Source: CAZQBY01 sp964540655 (lineage in GTDB: Archaea; Altiarchaeota; Altiarchaeia; JAFGQM01). Taken from it: DNA of 10,129 nt. The notes under the pieces are model-generated. The model worked only from the letters and a program-made list of their open reading frames with translations, was not told the origin of the DNA and searched no databases. A program made the translations under genes and the position numbers. Below, piece by piece: positions 1 to 6,315 of the stretch. The stretch spans positions 1 to 10,129 of the forward strand of contig CAZINR010000048.1 of assembly GCA_964540655.1 (NCBI GenBank). Reading direction: 5' to 3'. The first letter of the stretch is position 1; every line of letters begins with the position of its first letter.

Positions 1-878
1 TCAATCCTCTTCTTTGCCTTCTCCAGCGAGCGGGCCCTCTTCGACATGCCCTTCCAGGGGTCTTCCCGCTGCCCCAGCCGCTTGAACACGTTGCCGATGC
101 TGTAGCTCCGGGAGTCCAAGCTCTTGTCCTGTAGCTCGCCCCACTCCAGCGGCGTCGCCACCGGCGCGCCGTCCCTCGCCCTCACCGCGTATGGCGGGAC
201 CGAGGTCTGGGCGTAGGCGTTCCGAAGGTAGTCTAGGAATATCCTCTCTCCCCTCTTGCTCTTTCGGTGCTCGACGGTGAAGTCCTCCTCTCTCCCCGCA
301 GCCGCCATGGCGAGCTCGCGGGCGAAATCCCGCACGTAGTCGAAATCCTTCTTGCCGTCCAGCGGCAGGACCACGTGCAGGCCCTTGGAGCCGGTAGTCA
401 TGACGAACGGGACCAGCTCCAGCTCCTCCAGCGCGCCTTTGAGCTTCAGCGCCGCCTGTCTGACCCTCTCGAACTCCCCGTCCGGCGGGTCCAGGTCGAA
501 GACCAGTTTGTCCGGCTTGTCCAGCCTGCCCTTCTTGCTCAGCCAGGTGTGGGGGGTGATGCATGCCTGGTTGGCGAGATAAGCCAGGGTGGCCGCCTTG
601 TTGACCATGACCTGCTCCTGCTTTCCGCCCTCCTTCTCTATCTTGACCCTGTCTATCCAGCCGGGGAAGTAGTCGGGCACTTCCTTCTGGTAGAAGCCCT
701 CTTCATCGATGCCGTCCGGATAGCGCTTCATGCTTATGGGGCGGTCTTCCATATGGGGGAGCATGGTGTCGGCTATCTCCATATAATAATCTATAAGGTC
801 TCCCTTGGTTATGCCGTCCTTGGGGAACAGCACTTTGTCCCTGTTCGAGACATCGATTGAATGCCTTCCGACCTTCAT
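1..878 (-). CDS. ligD: LigD-type NHEJ DNA polymerase/primase domain protein (3' end beyond window)
   Basis: Stand-alone polymerase of the archaeo-eukaryotic primase type found in bacterial LigD and in archaeal NHEJ; the family fills gaps and adds (ribo)nucleotides at broken DNA ends. The frame is open for 292 residues from ATG at 878 to the left edge with no stop, so the C-terminus is missing, though most of a roughly 300-residue Pol domain is present. Visible motifs are FDLDPP at 127-132 (metal-binding D128 and D130), TGSKGLHVVLPL at 162-173 (motif with S164 and H168), and RIFLDYLRN at 212-220 (third carboxylate D216). PISMKRYPDG near 47-56, GFYQKEVPDYFPGWI at 61-75 and TPLEWGEL at 242-249 are also typical of LigD Pol. 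The ATG sits 1 nt after the ligase stop and has a good Shine-Dalgarno (GGGAGG, complement of 888-893), so the two are probably co-translated. No ligase or nuclease domain is fused in the visible part, as in split archaeal NHEJ systems. Confidence 0.93.
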   Translation of the reverse strand, partial: MKVGRHSIDVSNRDKVLFPKDGITKGDLIDYYMEIADTMLPHMEDRPISMKRYPDGIDEEGFYQKEVPDYFPGWIDRVKIEKEGGKQEQVMVNKAATLAYLANQACITPHTWLSKKGRLDKPDKLVFDLDPPDGEFERVRQAALKLKGALEELELVPFVMTTGSKGLHVVLPLDGKKDFDYVRDFARELAMAAAGREEDFTVEHRKSKRGERIFLDYLRNAYAQTSVPPYAVRARDGAPVATPLEWGELQDKSLDSRSYSIGNVFKRLGQREDPWKGMSKRARSLEKAKKRI

Positions 879-879
879 C

Positions 880-1860
880 TTATTTGTCCTCCCTCACCAC
901 CTTCTTCGCCTCCTTATCCCTTCTCAGTCCCTTGAATGCCGGATGCCTCAGCTTACCGTCGTCCGTCCATTCGGTGAACTTGACCTCTCCCACCAGCTTG
1001 GGTTTCACCCAGTGGGCGCCTTTCTCTTTGACCTCCCCTTCGACCGGCTTCTTTTCCTGCTCCAGGCCCTTGAGCTCCCTGCCCAGCTTCTCCAGCAATT
1101 GGTCAGAGTAGCCGGTCCCCACCTTGCCGGCGTATTTCAGCTCCCCCCCGTCATAGTAGCCCACCAGCAGGGCTCCGAACCCCTTGCGGCTCCCCTGGGG
1201 GTCGGTGAAGCCGACGATGACGAACTCCTGCTCTTTCACGCACTTGAACTTCAGCCACTTCCTGGAGCGGGAATTGACGTACTTGTAGGTGGCGTCCTTG
1301 GCGATGATGCCTTCCCAGCCCTTCCTGCAGGCCTCTTTATAATACCTCTCCCCCTCTTCACGGCGATGCTTCATGTACCTCACCCTCCCCTTGAAGTCCA
1401 GCGCTTTGTTGAGCACGGACTTCCTGCTCTCCAGCGGGAGGCTCTGCAGGTCGTAGCCGTCGTAGTGCATGATGTCGAAGACGTAGTAATAGACGGGTAT
1501 GCTCATGTCCGGCTCTTCGGCATGCATGCGCGGCTGGAGCTTGGCGAAGCTGGTCTTCTTCCCGTCGAACGTGACTATCTCCCCGTCCACGACGAAATCG
1601 CCATCCTCCTTCTCCAGCGCCTCGGCCAGCTCGGGATAGCTGCGGCTTATCTCCTTCTTGTTGCGCGACATGAGTCTGACCCCTTTCCCCTTCTTGAAAG
1701 CCAGGCATCGCTCTCCGTCCAGCTTCCGCTCGAATATCCAGTCCTCCCTGGAGAAGCGGTCGTCGGTGAGCGTCGCGAGCATGGGACCTATCCAGCCGGG
1801 CTGCCATCTCTTCTTCAGTTTCCCCCCTTCCTCGTCAGAGAGGCCGTCTTTCCAGCTCAT
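880..1860 (-). CDS. ligD: ATP-dependent DNA ligase, LigD ligase-domain type
   Basis: 326-residue ATP-dependent DNA ligase made of a nucleotidyltransferase core and an OB fold, the size of a stand-alone LigD ligase domain. Motif I is ERKLDGER at 44-51 with adenylated lysine K46. VVDGEIVTFD at 90-99 is the next conserved strand, VFDIMHYDGYDL at 127-138 is motif III/IIIa, WEGIIAKD at 182-189 is motif IV, and RKWLKFKC at 200-207 is motif V. The OB fold spans about 208-312 and ends with FTEWTDDGKLRHPAFKGLR, the motif VI region. The start at 1860 lies 26 nt inside the 3' end of the glycosylase gene, and the stop is 1 nt before the polymerase start, so all three are probably translated from one transcript. 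Expected role: sealing nicks after end joining or after excision repair begun by the upstream glycosylase (role inferred from family and context). Confidence 0.95.
   Translation of the reverse strand: MSWKDGLSDEEGGKLKKRWQPGWIGPMLATLTDDRFSREDWIFERKLDGERCLAFKKGKGVRLMSRNKKEISRSYPELAEALEKEDGDFVVDGEIVTFDGKKTSFAKLQPRMHAEEPDMSIPVYYYVFDIMHYDGYDLQSLPLESRKSVLNKALDFKGRVRYMKHRREEGERYYKEACRKGWEGIIAKDATYKYVNSRSRKWLKFKCVKEQEFVIVGFTDPQGSRKGFGALLVGYYDGGELKYAGKVGTGYSDQLLEKLGRELKGLEQEKKPVEGEVKEKGAHWVKPKLVGEVKFTEWTDDGKLRHPAFKGLRRDKEAKKVVREDK
888..893 (-). promoter_or_regulatory. Shine-Dalgarno for the polymerase gene
   Basis: The minus strand reads GGGAGG here, 9 nt before the ATG at 878, inside the last codons of the ligase gene. 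It supports that start codon and fits re-initiation within an operon. Genes that begin transcription units in this window mostly lack such a motif. Confidence 0.6.
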
Positions 1861-2350
1861 CTTTCAACCTTGAAATGCCTTGTTCGAACACTGCCCTCAT
1901 CTTCGGAAATCGCATGGCGGCTGCCGGGTGGCAGGTTTCTATATAGTCTATACCCTCTCTTCTTGCAGTCTCTTTGGCCACCTTCCCCATCAGCACGATG
2001 ATGTCCGGGCCGAGTGCGTCGATCTGCTCCTTCAGCCAGGGCACGCAGGCCCTTATCTCGTCCTCTCCTGGCTTTCTGTTGCCCGGGGTCTTGTGCTTGA
2101 CCACGCTGGTTATGAACAGACGCTCTCTGTCTATGCCGTTTCTTTTCAGGACCTTGTCAAGATAGGCCCCGGCCATGCCGACGAACGGCCTGCCTGTCTC
2201 GTCTTCTTTTCTCCCCGGATTCTGGCCCACCAGCATGACTCCGGCATCAGGGGGCCCCTCGCCCGGAACGGCGTTTCTGCCGCACTTGTGGAGCCGGCAC
2301 TTTTTGCACGATCTTATCCTCCTCGTGATCTCTGACAGGGATTTATCCAT
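1835..2350 (-). CDS. udg: Uracil-DNA glycosylase superfamily, type-4-like, atypical Fe-S ligand set
   Basis: 171-residue member of the uracil-DNA glycosylase superfamily, closest in pattern to the Fe-S type 4 enzymes that excise uracil arising from cytosine deamination. Motif A is VGQNPGRKED at 41-50 (type 4 usually reads GEAPG), followed by GRPFVGMAG at 53-61, TSVVKHKTPGNR at 81-92 and CHPAAAMR at 140-147, which carries the catalytic-loop HP. Fe-S ligand candidates are C15 and C18 (CKKC) and C102. The third family cysteine, normally in VVKC, is H86 here, and C23 or C140 are other candidates. The stretch between MGKVAKETA and the HP motif is much shorter than usual, so the protein is compact. 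ATG at 2350 overlaps the upstream small ORF by 8 nt, and the 3' end overlaps the ligase by 26 nt. Placement with NHEJ genes suggests a shared repair role (inference); substrate could differ from plain uracil. Confidence 0.88.
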   Translation of the reverse strand: MDKSLSEITRRIRSCKKCRLHKCGRNAVPGEGPPDAGVMLVGQNPGRKEDETGRPFVGMAGAYLDKVLKRNGIDRERLFITSVVKHKTPGNRKPGEDEIRACVPWLKEQIDALGPDIIVLMGKVAKETARREGIDYIETCHPAAAMRFPKMRAVFEQGISRLKDELERRPL

Positions 2351-2477
2351 CGGAGCCTTTGCTATGCTTCTTCGCCAGATAGGCCTTGTATGCCCTCTCG
2401 GCCGCCTCCTTGGTCTTGTACATGCACTTGCCGTCGCCTATCCTGTACTTCCCGTTCGAGCACTTTATGACCGGCAT
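2343..2477 (-). CDS. 44-residue conserved-looking small protein in repair operon
   Basis: An ORF of 44 codons plus stop, from ATG at 2477 to TAA at 2343. The protein begins MPVIKCSNGKYRIGDGKCMY and continues with a helix-like, Lys/Ala-rich half containing KEAAERAYKAYLAKKH. It has two cysteines (positions 6 and 18), each in a basic Gly-containing turn, then a predicted amphipathic helix; it is basic overall and could bind nucleic acid (inference). Its last 8 nt overlap the glycosylase start (ATGGATAA) and it begins 21 nt after the DUF2769 gene, so it is placed exactly as a translated operon member. Third positions are mostly G or C, as in its neighbours. I recall similar short modules in uncharacterised phage and metagenomic proteins but cannot confirm this. 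Function unknown. Confidence 0.75.
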   Translation of the reverse strand: MPVIKCSNGKYRIGDGKCMYKTKEAAERAYKAYLAKKHSKGSDG

Positions 2478-2498
2478 CTTCTTACCCTACTAACAGAA

Positions 2499-2765
2499 TC
2501 AGCCCGCGTTCTGTTCTTTCTCCGAGCCTCGCGTGCAGTAGTAGCCGTTCTTCAGCCCCAGCTTCTCCGTCACCGGGCAGCTGCCGCAGATGCAGCCCTT
2601 CTCCTCCTCTATGCACTCGCTCTTCCCCACCGTCGGGAAGCAGAAGCCCAGCTCCTTGGAGCCGCCCTTCTCGCCGCAGTCCACGTAACTGGGGCAGTCC
2701 GCGCATATGCACATGCCCTTCACCATCGCCTCTTTCTCTTCCATGGATTTCTCTTCTTCGGCCAT
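2499..2765 (-). CDS. DUF2769-like Cys-rich small protein
   Basis: 88-residue acidic, Cys-rich soluble protein. After a Glu/Lys-rich N-terminus it has two similar half-sites: CICADCPSYVDC at 19-30 and CICGSCPVTEKLG at 58-70. Between and after them are further cysteines in GFCFP, SECIEEEKG and GYYCTRG. The CxCxxCP pattern and the GYYCTRG ending match the DUF2769 proteins common in archaea, which probably bind metal or an Fe-S centre; the biochemical role is unknown. It is the first gene of the minus-strand repair operon, with 21 nt to the next gene. No Shine-Dalgarno is evident before ATG 2765. Its short 5' leader contains a duplicated 9-base word. Family assignment is from memory of the pattern. 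Confidence 0.8.
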   Translation of the reverse strand: MAEEEKSMEEKEAMVKGMCICADCPSYVDCGEKGGSKELGFCFPTVGKSECIEEEKGCICGSCPVTEKLGLKNGYYCTRGSEKEQNAG

Positions 2766-2767
2766 TT

Positions 2768-2788
2768 TGTATTGTAAGATGTATTGTA
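2768..2788. repeat. Two 9-bp direct repeats (TGTATTGTA), 12-bp period
   Basis: TGTATTGTA occurs at 2768-2776 and again at 2780-2788 (TACAATACA twice on the minus strand), immediately upstream of the DUF2769 start codon. Given a TATA box at 2813-2820, this places the pair around or just downstream of the expected transcription start of the repair operon, where a repressor could act (inference). Confidence 0.4.
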
Positions 2789-2812
2789 CGACTGTCGATT
2801 AACCCCTTACAC

Positions 2813-2820
2813 CTTATAAG
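2813..2820. promoter_or_regulatory. Palindromic TATA box between repair operon and uvsE
   Basis: CTTATAAG is its own reverse complement and lies in the 82-bp divergent spacer. Read to the right, a start 26 bp away falls near 2843, giving a leader of about 5 nt for uvsE. Read to the left, it falls near 2790, giving a leader of about 25 nt for the DUF2769 gene. Both could use the one box, with flanking BRE bases setting direction. Confidence 0.5.
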
Positions 2821-2847
2821 CTCTCTTGTGAAAAATAACCTTTTAAG

Positions 2848-3732
2848 ATGAAGATAGGGTATCCCTGCATCAATCGCGGCATAGGCTGCACCGCCAACTC
2901 CACCTTCAGGCTGGCCTCCTACTCCGAGGAGCTGCTGAAGGACAAGCTCGGCAATAATTTAAAGTGCCTTGGAAGGATACTCCGCTACAACCTAGACAAA
3001 GGCCTCATGTTCTTCCGCATAAGCTCGGACCTTGTGCCGTTCGCCTCCCACCCGGTCTGCGAATTCGACTGGCAGGGGCACTTCAAAGCCGACTTCAAAA
3101 GAATCGGCGATTTCATCAAAGAAAACGGCATGCGCATCTCCATGCACCCCGACCAGTTCACCCTCCTGAACTCGCCGAAGGAGGGCGTCACCGAGAGGAG
3201 CATCGCGGAACTCGAATATCATTGCGATGTGCTGGATTCTATGGGGCTGGACGGCACGGCCAAGATGCAGATTCATGTGGGCGGCGCATATGGAGACAAA
3301 GAGAAAGCCAAGGAGCGCTTTCTGGAGCGATACTCCTTCCTCGAGCCCCGCCTCAAAAAACGCATTGTCATCGAGAACGACGACCGTCTGTTCTCGCTCG
3401 AGGATTGTCTCGACGTCAGCCATAGATGCGGCGTGCCTGTCCTTTTCGACAGCTTCCACCACGAATGCTTGAACAGCGGCGAGCCCTTCCGCGCGGCCAT
3501 AAGGGGCGCGCAGGACACGTGGTCTGAAAAAGACGGCCAGCTCATGACCGACTACAGCTCCCAGGAGCTCAATGCGCGCAGGGGGGTCCACATAGGCCAC
3601 ATAAACATAGACGCCTTCAAGCGCTACTTGCAGGATACCAAGGGCCTGGACTTCGACATAATGCTGGAGATAAAGGACAAGGAGATGAGCGCCCTGCCCG
3701 CCCTGGAAGCGATGAAGCAGATTAGGGGTTGA
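2848..3732 (+). CDS. uvsE: UV DNA damage endonuclease UvsE/UVDE
   Basis: 294-residue TIM-barrel endonuclease that nicks DNA 5' of UV photoproducts and other lesions, starting excision repair without UvrABC. The N-terminus MKIGYPCINRGIGCTANSTF is typical. Metal-site residues match the family: H68 in FASHP, H100 in MHPDQF, H143 in IHVGG, E176 in IENDD, D201 and H204 in FDSFHH, H248 or H251 in GVHIGHI, and E274 in MLEIKDKE. The YSSQ element at 236-239 is preceded by LMTD. As I recall, the Thermus enzyme has a metal-binding KxH at that place, so M233/D235 may be a difference. Full length for the short bacterial/archaeal form. It is divergent from the repair operon, preceded by a TATA box and no Shine-Dalgarno, so it is probably leaderless. 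Its 3' end overlaps tspO by 11 bp. Confidence 0.95.
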   Translation: MKIGYPCINRGIGCTANSTFRLASYSEELLKDKLGNNLKCLGRILRYNLDKGLMFFRISSDLVPFASHPVCEFDWQGHFKADFKRIGDFIKENGMRISMHPDQFTLLNSPKEGVTERSIAELEYHCDVLDSMGLDGTAKMQIHVGGAYGDKEKAKERFLERYSFLEPRLKKRIVIENDDRLFSLEDCLDVSHRCGVPVLFDSFHHECLNSGEPFRAAIRGAQDTWSEKDGQLMTDYSSQELNARRGVHIGHINIDAFKRYLQDTKGLDFDIMLEIKDKEMSALPALEAMKQIRG

Positions 3733-4179
3733 GCAGCCAGATCGAAAGGTTCAAAAAGGCGGCGAAGCTCACCCATGCGATGTATGGGACAAGCAGCCAT
3801 GCCGCGCGCTTGGATATGGGGAGGAAAGCCTTAATCGTGAGCGCAATAGCGACCCAAAGGGCTATTATCTCGATGAACCCGAGCGCTGGGCTGCGAAGCC
3901 CGAAGAACATGGCCGACCAAAGGACGTTAAGACCGAGCTGGATTCCGAAGAGCGACATGGCCCTTCTGNNNNNNNNNNCAGGTAGAGCGAGATGCCCATC
4001 AATACGAACAGCGTGGTCCAGACCGGCGCGAACACCCAGTTGGGGGGGTTGAAGAAGGGCTTGTTTATGGTCGCATACCACGTGGGTATCGAGGCTATGT
4101 TGAACACCGAGCCGGCCGCCGCGGCCGCTTGGCATATCAGCAGGGAGGCGACCAGCTTCAGAATGCTCTCTTTCTTCAT
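3722..4179 (-). CDS. tspO: TspO/MBR family membrane protein, broken by assembly gap
   Basis: Five-helix membrane protein of the TspO/peripheral benzodiazepine receptor family, which binds tetrapyrroles and sterol-like ligands and is linked to oxidative stress. The 5' part (67 residues, 4179-3979) has the signature WYATINKPFFNPPNWVF at 34-50 followed by APVWTTLFVLMG. The 3' part (81 residues, 3968-3722) has FGIQLGLNVLWSAMFF and LLVPYIAWVSFAAFLN. A run of 10 N separates them and puts them in different frames as written. This reflects an arbitrary gap length, not a real frameshift. The 148 visible residues plus about 7-8 missing ones give the usual 155 or so. ATG 4179 was chosen over an in-frame ATG at 4224 because a TATA box lies 26 bp before it and the family signature starts soon after. 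The stop overlaps the end of uvsE. Confidence 0.88.
3969..3978. other. Assembly gap (10 N)
   Basis: Ten consecutive N inside tspO. The reading frame continues only if the true length is 3n+2, so 10 cannot be right; comparison with known TspO lengths suggests about 20-23 bases. Confidence 0.95.
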
Positions 4180-4200
4180 GGTACTATAATGCGCGCAAGG

Positions 4201-4208
4201 ATATAAAT
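4201..4208 (-). promoter_or_regulatory. TATA box of tspO
   Basis: The minus strand reads ATTTATAT, centred about 26 bp before ATG 4179, which predicts a leaderless transcript. It lies in the 46-bp gap after the stop of the Cys/Asp-rich gene. No Shine-Dalgarno is present. Confidence 0.55.
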
Positions 4209-4225
4209 AAGGAGTGTTTCTCAAT

Positions 4226-5782
4226 TCATGTTATCAGCTGCGGCATGGGGCAGCCGCAGAATGGCCGCCCGTTCTCATACCACTGGCACGGCATGCCGAA
4301 ATCCATGCACCACGACTCCTTGGAGCAGGTCCCTGAGTCGGCGTTGGCGTCGGGGTTGTCTCCGCCGGAGCAGTCGTACATGCAGGAGCATTCGGCGTCG
4401 CCATTGTAACCTGTGTAAACGCATTCCCTGCCCGAATCGCGGCAGACTCCGAGCTCGCAGTCCTCAGGCCCCTTCGGGTCTATAGATTCGCATGGAAGCG
4501 TCTCCACGCACTCGCATTCCCCGCCGACGTTGACGCAGTCGCCCTCGTAGCAGAAGCAGTCCTCACATTCGGGATAGCACTGGGTCGCTGTCCAGTCGGG
4601 CGAGTTGAAGAAATCCTCGCAGCAGCACGGCTCGCTGCCGGGGCAGCAGTCCGGGTCCATGCAGTCTATGGCGCCGTCGTTGTCGTTGTCTATGTCGTCG
4701 CCGCAGTTGCTTCCCTCGTCCGTCTCCTCGACGCAGGCGCAGGTCAGGCCTGCCAGCCCGTAGACTGGCCTGCAGCTATCGTCCGCATCCTGGCAGGGGT
4801 AGTCCGGACAGGTCAGGTCCTGGCTCATGGAATCCACATCATCGCAATAGGGTCCGTTGTATGCCTCGTCAGGCGGCTCCTCGTCGCAGAGGCATCCCCA
4901 GTAGTTGTTCTGGCATTCCCATTCGGCGTTGAGAGTCTCCTCGCAGAACTGCATGAACTGGAAGTATCTGACGTCTTCCTCTATGTCCTCGCAGTCGAAC
5001 TCCTCCAAGTCTCCGGCGTAGCAGCCGACCTCGTTGACCTTGCCTCTCCAGTCGCCGGGAATCGCCTCGCAGTCGTCCTCTTCCTCCCCCATGACCGCGT
5101 CGCCGAACTCGCTCCTGAACTCGTTTATCATTATCAGCTCCGTGCAGTCTGTGATACATTCTGTCTCGCAATCCGGATCGTCGCAGTCCGCCAGCCCGTC
5201 GCAGTCGTTGTCCTCCCCGTCCCCGCAGTCCTCGTCGCAGTCCGCATCCGGGTCGCAGCAGTCGACTTCCTCCTCATCCGGCTCTTCGTCATCGACATCG
5301 TCCTCGCTGTCTGCCACGCAGTCGCAATCCGGGTCGTCGCAGTCGACAAGATCATCGAAGTCGTTGTCCGCGCCGTCATCGCATACCTCGTCCGGCGGGG
5401 TCTTGCAGTCGGCTATGCAGCTGCCGTAGGTCTCGTTGCCCTCGCAGACGCCGTTTCCGCAACAGTCGTCGACTATGCTCTCGACGCACATCCCGGCCTC
5501 GCAGCTGCGCTCCTTGCACAGGCCCGCCCCTCCGGAGCATGCCCCCTGCATGCCGCTCAGGGGCGTGTGGCGGCAGTCCTTGGCCTCCTGGTCGCACGAG
5601 TCGGCGGTGCAGGGGTTGCCGTCGTCGCAGGAAGCAGGGCATGACGGGAGAGTGACGTACACGACCAATGTGGGTATTATAAAGAGGGCTATAACGCAGA
5701 CGACTATTATGACGTTCTTTATGGTGTCCGATGAATCAAGGGGTTTATCGCTAGGTTCACCCGGTCCGGGAGGTTCGGCCAT
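4226..5782 (-). CDS. Membrane-anchored Cys/Asp-rich extracellular protein with CxDGxDND...DCxDPDC repeats
   Basis: 518 residues with one hydrophobic segment at about 22-44 after a short Pro/Ser/Asp head and no basic cluster following, fitting a signal anchor with the C-terminal 470 residues outside. That part is strongly acidic and has 66 cysteines. Segments in order: CDDGNPCTADSC at 52-63, CCGNGVCEGNETYGSCIADC at 107-126 (a CGNGxCE repeat common in archaeal and myxobacterial secreted proteins), and three 20-residue units of the form CxDxxDNDxDxxxDCxDPDC at 134-153, 186-205 and 360-379. Between the first two units is an Asp/Glu tract (159-178). The remainder (210-350 and 386-518) is Cys-rich with no recognised fold. 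The Asp patterns suggest Ca2+ or other cation binding and the cysteines suggest disulfides (inference). msrA lies 48 bp upstream in the same direction, but this gene has its own TATA-like box. Function unknown. Confidence 0.88.
   Translation of the reverse strand: MAEPPGPGEPSDKPLDSSDTIKNVIIVVCVIALFIIPTLVVYVTLPSCPASCDDGNPCTADSCDQEAKDCRHTPLSGMQGACSGGAGLCKERSCEAGMCVESIVDDCCGNGVCEGNETYGSCIADCKTPPDEVCDDGADNDFDDLVDCDDPDCDCVADSEDDVDDEEPDEEEVDCCDPDADCDEDCGDGEDNDCDGLADCDDPDCETECITDCTELIMINEFRSEFGDAVMGEEEDDCEAIPGDWRGKVNEVGCYAGDLEEFDCEDIEEDVRYFQFMQFCEETLNAEWECQNNYWGCLCDEEPPDEAYNGPYCDDVDSMSQDLTCPDYPCQDADDSCRPVYGLAGLTCACVEETDEGSNCGDDIDNDNDGAIDCMDPDCCPGSEPCCCEDFFNSPDWTATQCYPECEDCFCYEGDCVNVGGECECVETLPCESIDPKGPEDCELGVCRDSGRECVYTGYNGDAECSCMYDCSGGDNPDANADSGTCSKESWCMDFGMPCQWYENGRPFCGCPMPQLIT
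4646..5383 (-). repeat. Three 20-residue Asp/Cys repeats within the 518-residue protein
   Basis: Units at 5324-5383, 5168-5227 and 4646-4705 encode CDDGADNDFDDLVDCDDPDC, CGDGEDNDCDGLADCDDPDC and CGDDIDNDNDGAIDCMDPDC. Spacing of the DND, DC and DPDC elements is identical in all three. They resemble the Asp-rich metal-binding motifs of MopE-like secreted proteins, also seen at the end of the beta-helix protein at the right edge of the window. Confidence 0.8.
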
Positions 5783-5807
5783 TTCCGGATAATCTAAGGC
5801 CGTGCCC

Positions 5808-5817
5808 TTTAAAAATT
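5808..5817 (-). promoter_or_regulatory. TATA-like box of the Cys/Asp-rich gene
   Basis: The minus strand reads AATTTTTAAA about 30 bp before ATG 5782, inside the 48-bp spacer after msrA. It predicts a leader of only a few bases and no Shine-Dalgarno is seen, so the gene may be transcribed apart from msrA. Confidence 0.45.
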
Positions 5818-5830
5818 ATCGCGGGGAATA

Positions 5831-6295
5831 TCAGATGTGGCAGGTCCCGCCCCCGCGCTTCTCGAAGTAGCGCTGGTGGTAGTCCTCCGCGCGCCAGAAC
5901 TCCGGAGCCTCGATTATCTGGCTGGCTACGGGTTTGTCCAGCTTTTTCTGCAGCTCCTCTTTAGACCGCTCAGCCGACTTCTTCTGCTCCTCTGTAGTGT
6001 AAAAGATGGCTGACCTGTACTGGCTGCCGACATCCGGCCCCTGGCGGTCCACCTGTGTCGGGTCGTGGATGCTCCAGAACCTGTCGAGCAGCTCCTCATA
6101 GCTGACTTGCTCCGGGTCGTACCCGACCCTCGTCGTCTCGGCATGGCCCGTCTTCCCCGAGCTGACCTGCTTGTATGTCGGGTTCTCGGTGTGCCCGCCC
6201 ATGTAACCCACTGCCGTGTCCGTCACCCCGTCCATCTTCCGGAAGGCCTCTTCCACCCCCCAGAAGCATCCGGCCGCGAAGTAAGCGATTTCCAT
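5831..6295 (-). CDS. msrA: Peptide-methionine (S)-S-oxide reductase MsrA
   Basis: 154-residue reductase that repairs the S form of methionine sulfoxide in proteins. AAGCFWGVEEAF at 7-18 holds the catalytic C10. Also present are VGYMGGHTENPTYKQV at 29-44, GHAE at 50-53 (acid E53), FWSIHDPTQVDRQGPDVGSQYRS at 73-95, and the EDYHQRYF element near the end. GGGTCHI puts the resolving cysteine at C152, so the thioredoxin-recycled form of the enzyme is expected. There is no signal peptide, so it acts in the cytoplasm. It is full length with no MsrB fusion. The ATG at 6295 is about 26 bp from an AT-rich box shared with the divergent gene, so transcription is probably leaderless. Its neighbours, a Cys-rich envelope protein and TspO, fit an oxidative-stress setting (inference). 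Confidence 0.97.
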   Translation of the reverse strand: MEIAYFAAGCFWGVEEAFRKMDGVTDTAVGYMGGHTENPTYKQVSSGKTGHAETTRVGYDPEQVSYEELLDRFWSIHDPTQVDRQGPDVGSQYRSAIFYTTEEQKKSAERSKEELQKKLDKPVASQIIEAPEFWRAEDYHQRYFEKRGGGTCHI

Positions 6296-6315
6296 ATCGG
6301 AGTTTTCATGGCTTC

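Noticed and set aside
1..564. 187-codon minus-strand frame ending at position 1
   Set aside because: It is a shifted frame of the LigD-type polymerase, whose own frame stays open to the edge and carries FDLDPP, SKGLH and FLDYLRN. The translation is low-complexity Gly/Arg/Ala.
805..2001. 398-codon open frame on the plus strand
   Set aside because: It lies antisense to the ligase and glycosylase, which have full sets of family motifs. The translation has no recognisable domain and comes from GC-rich third positions.
4180..4224. Longer N-terminus for tspO from an ATG at 4224
   Set aside because: The extra 15 residues would include the tspO TATA box, and the distance from that box to ATG 4179 is 26 bp, as expected for a leaderless start.
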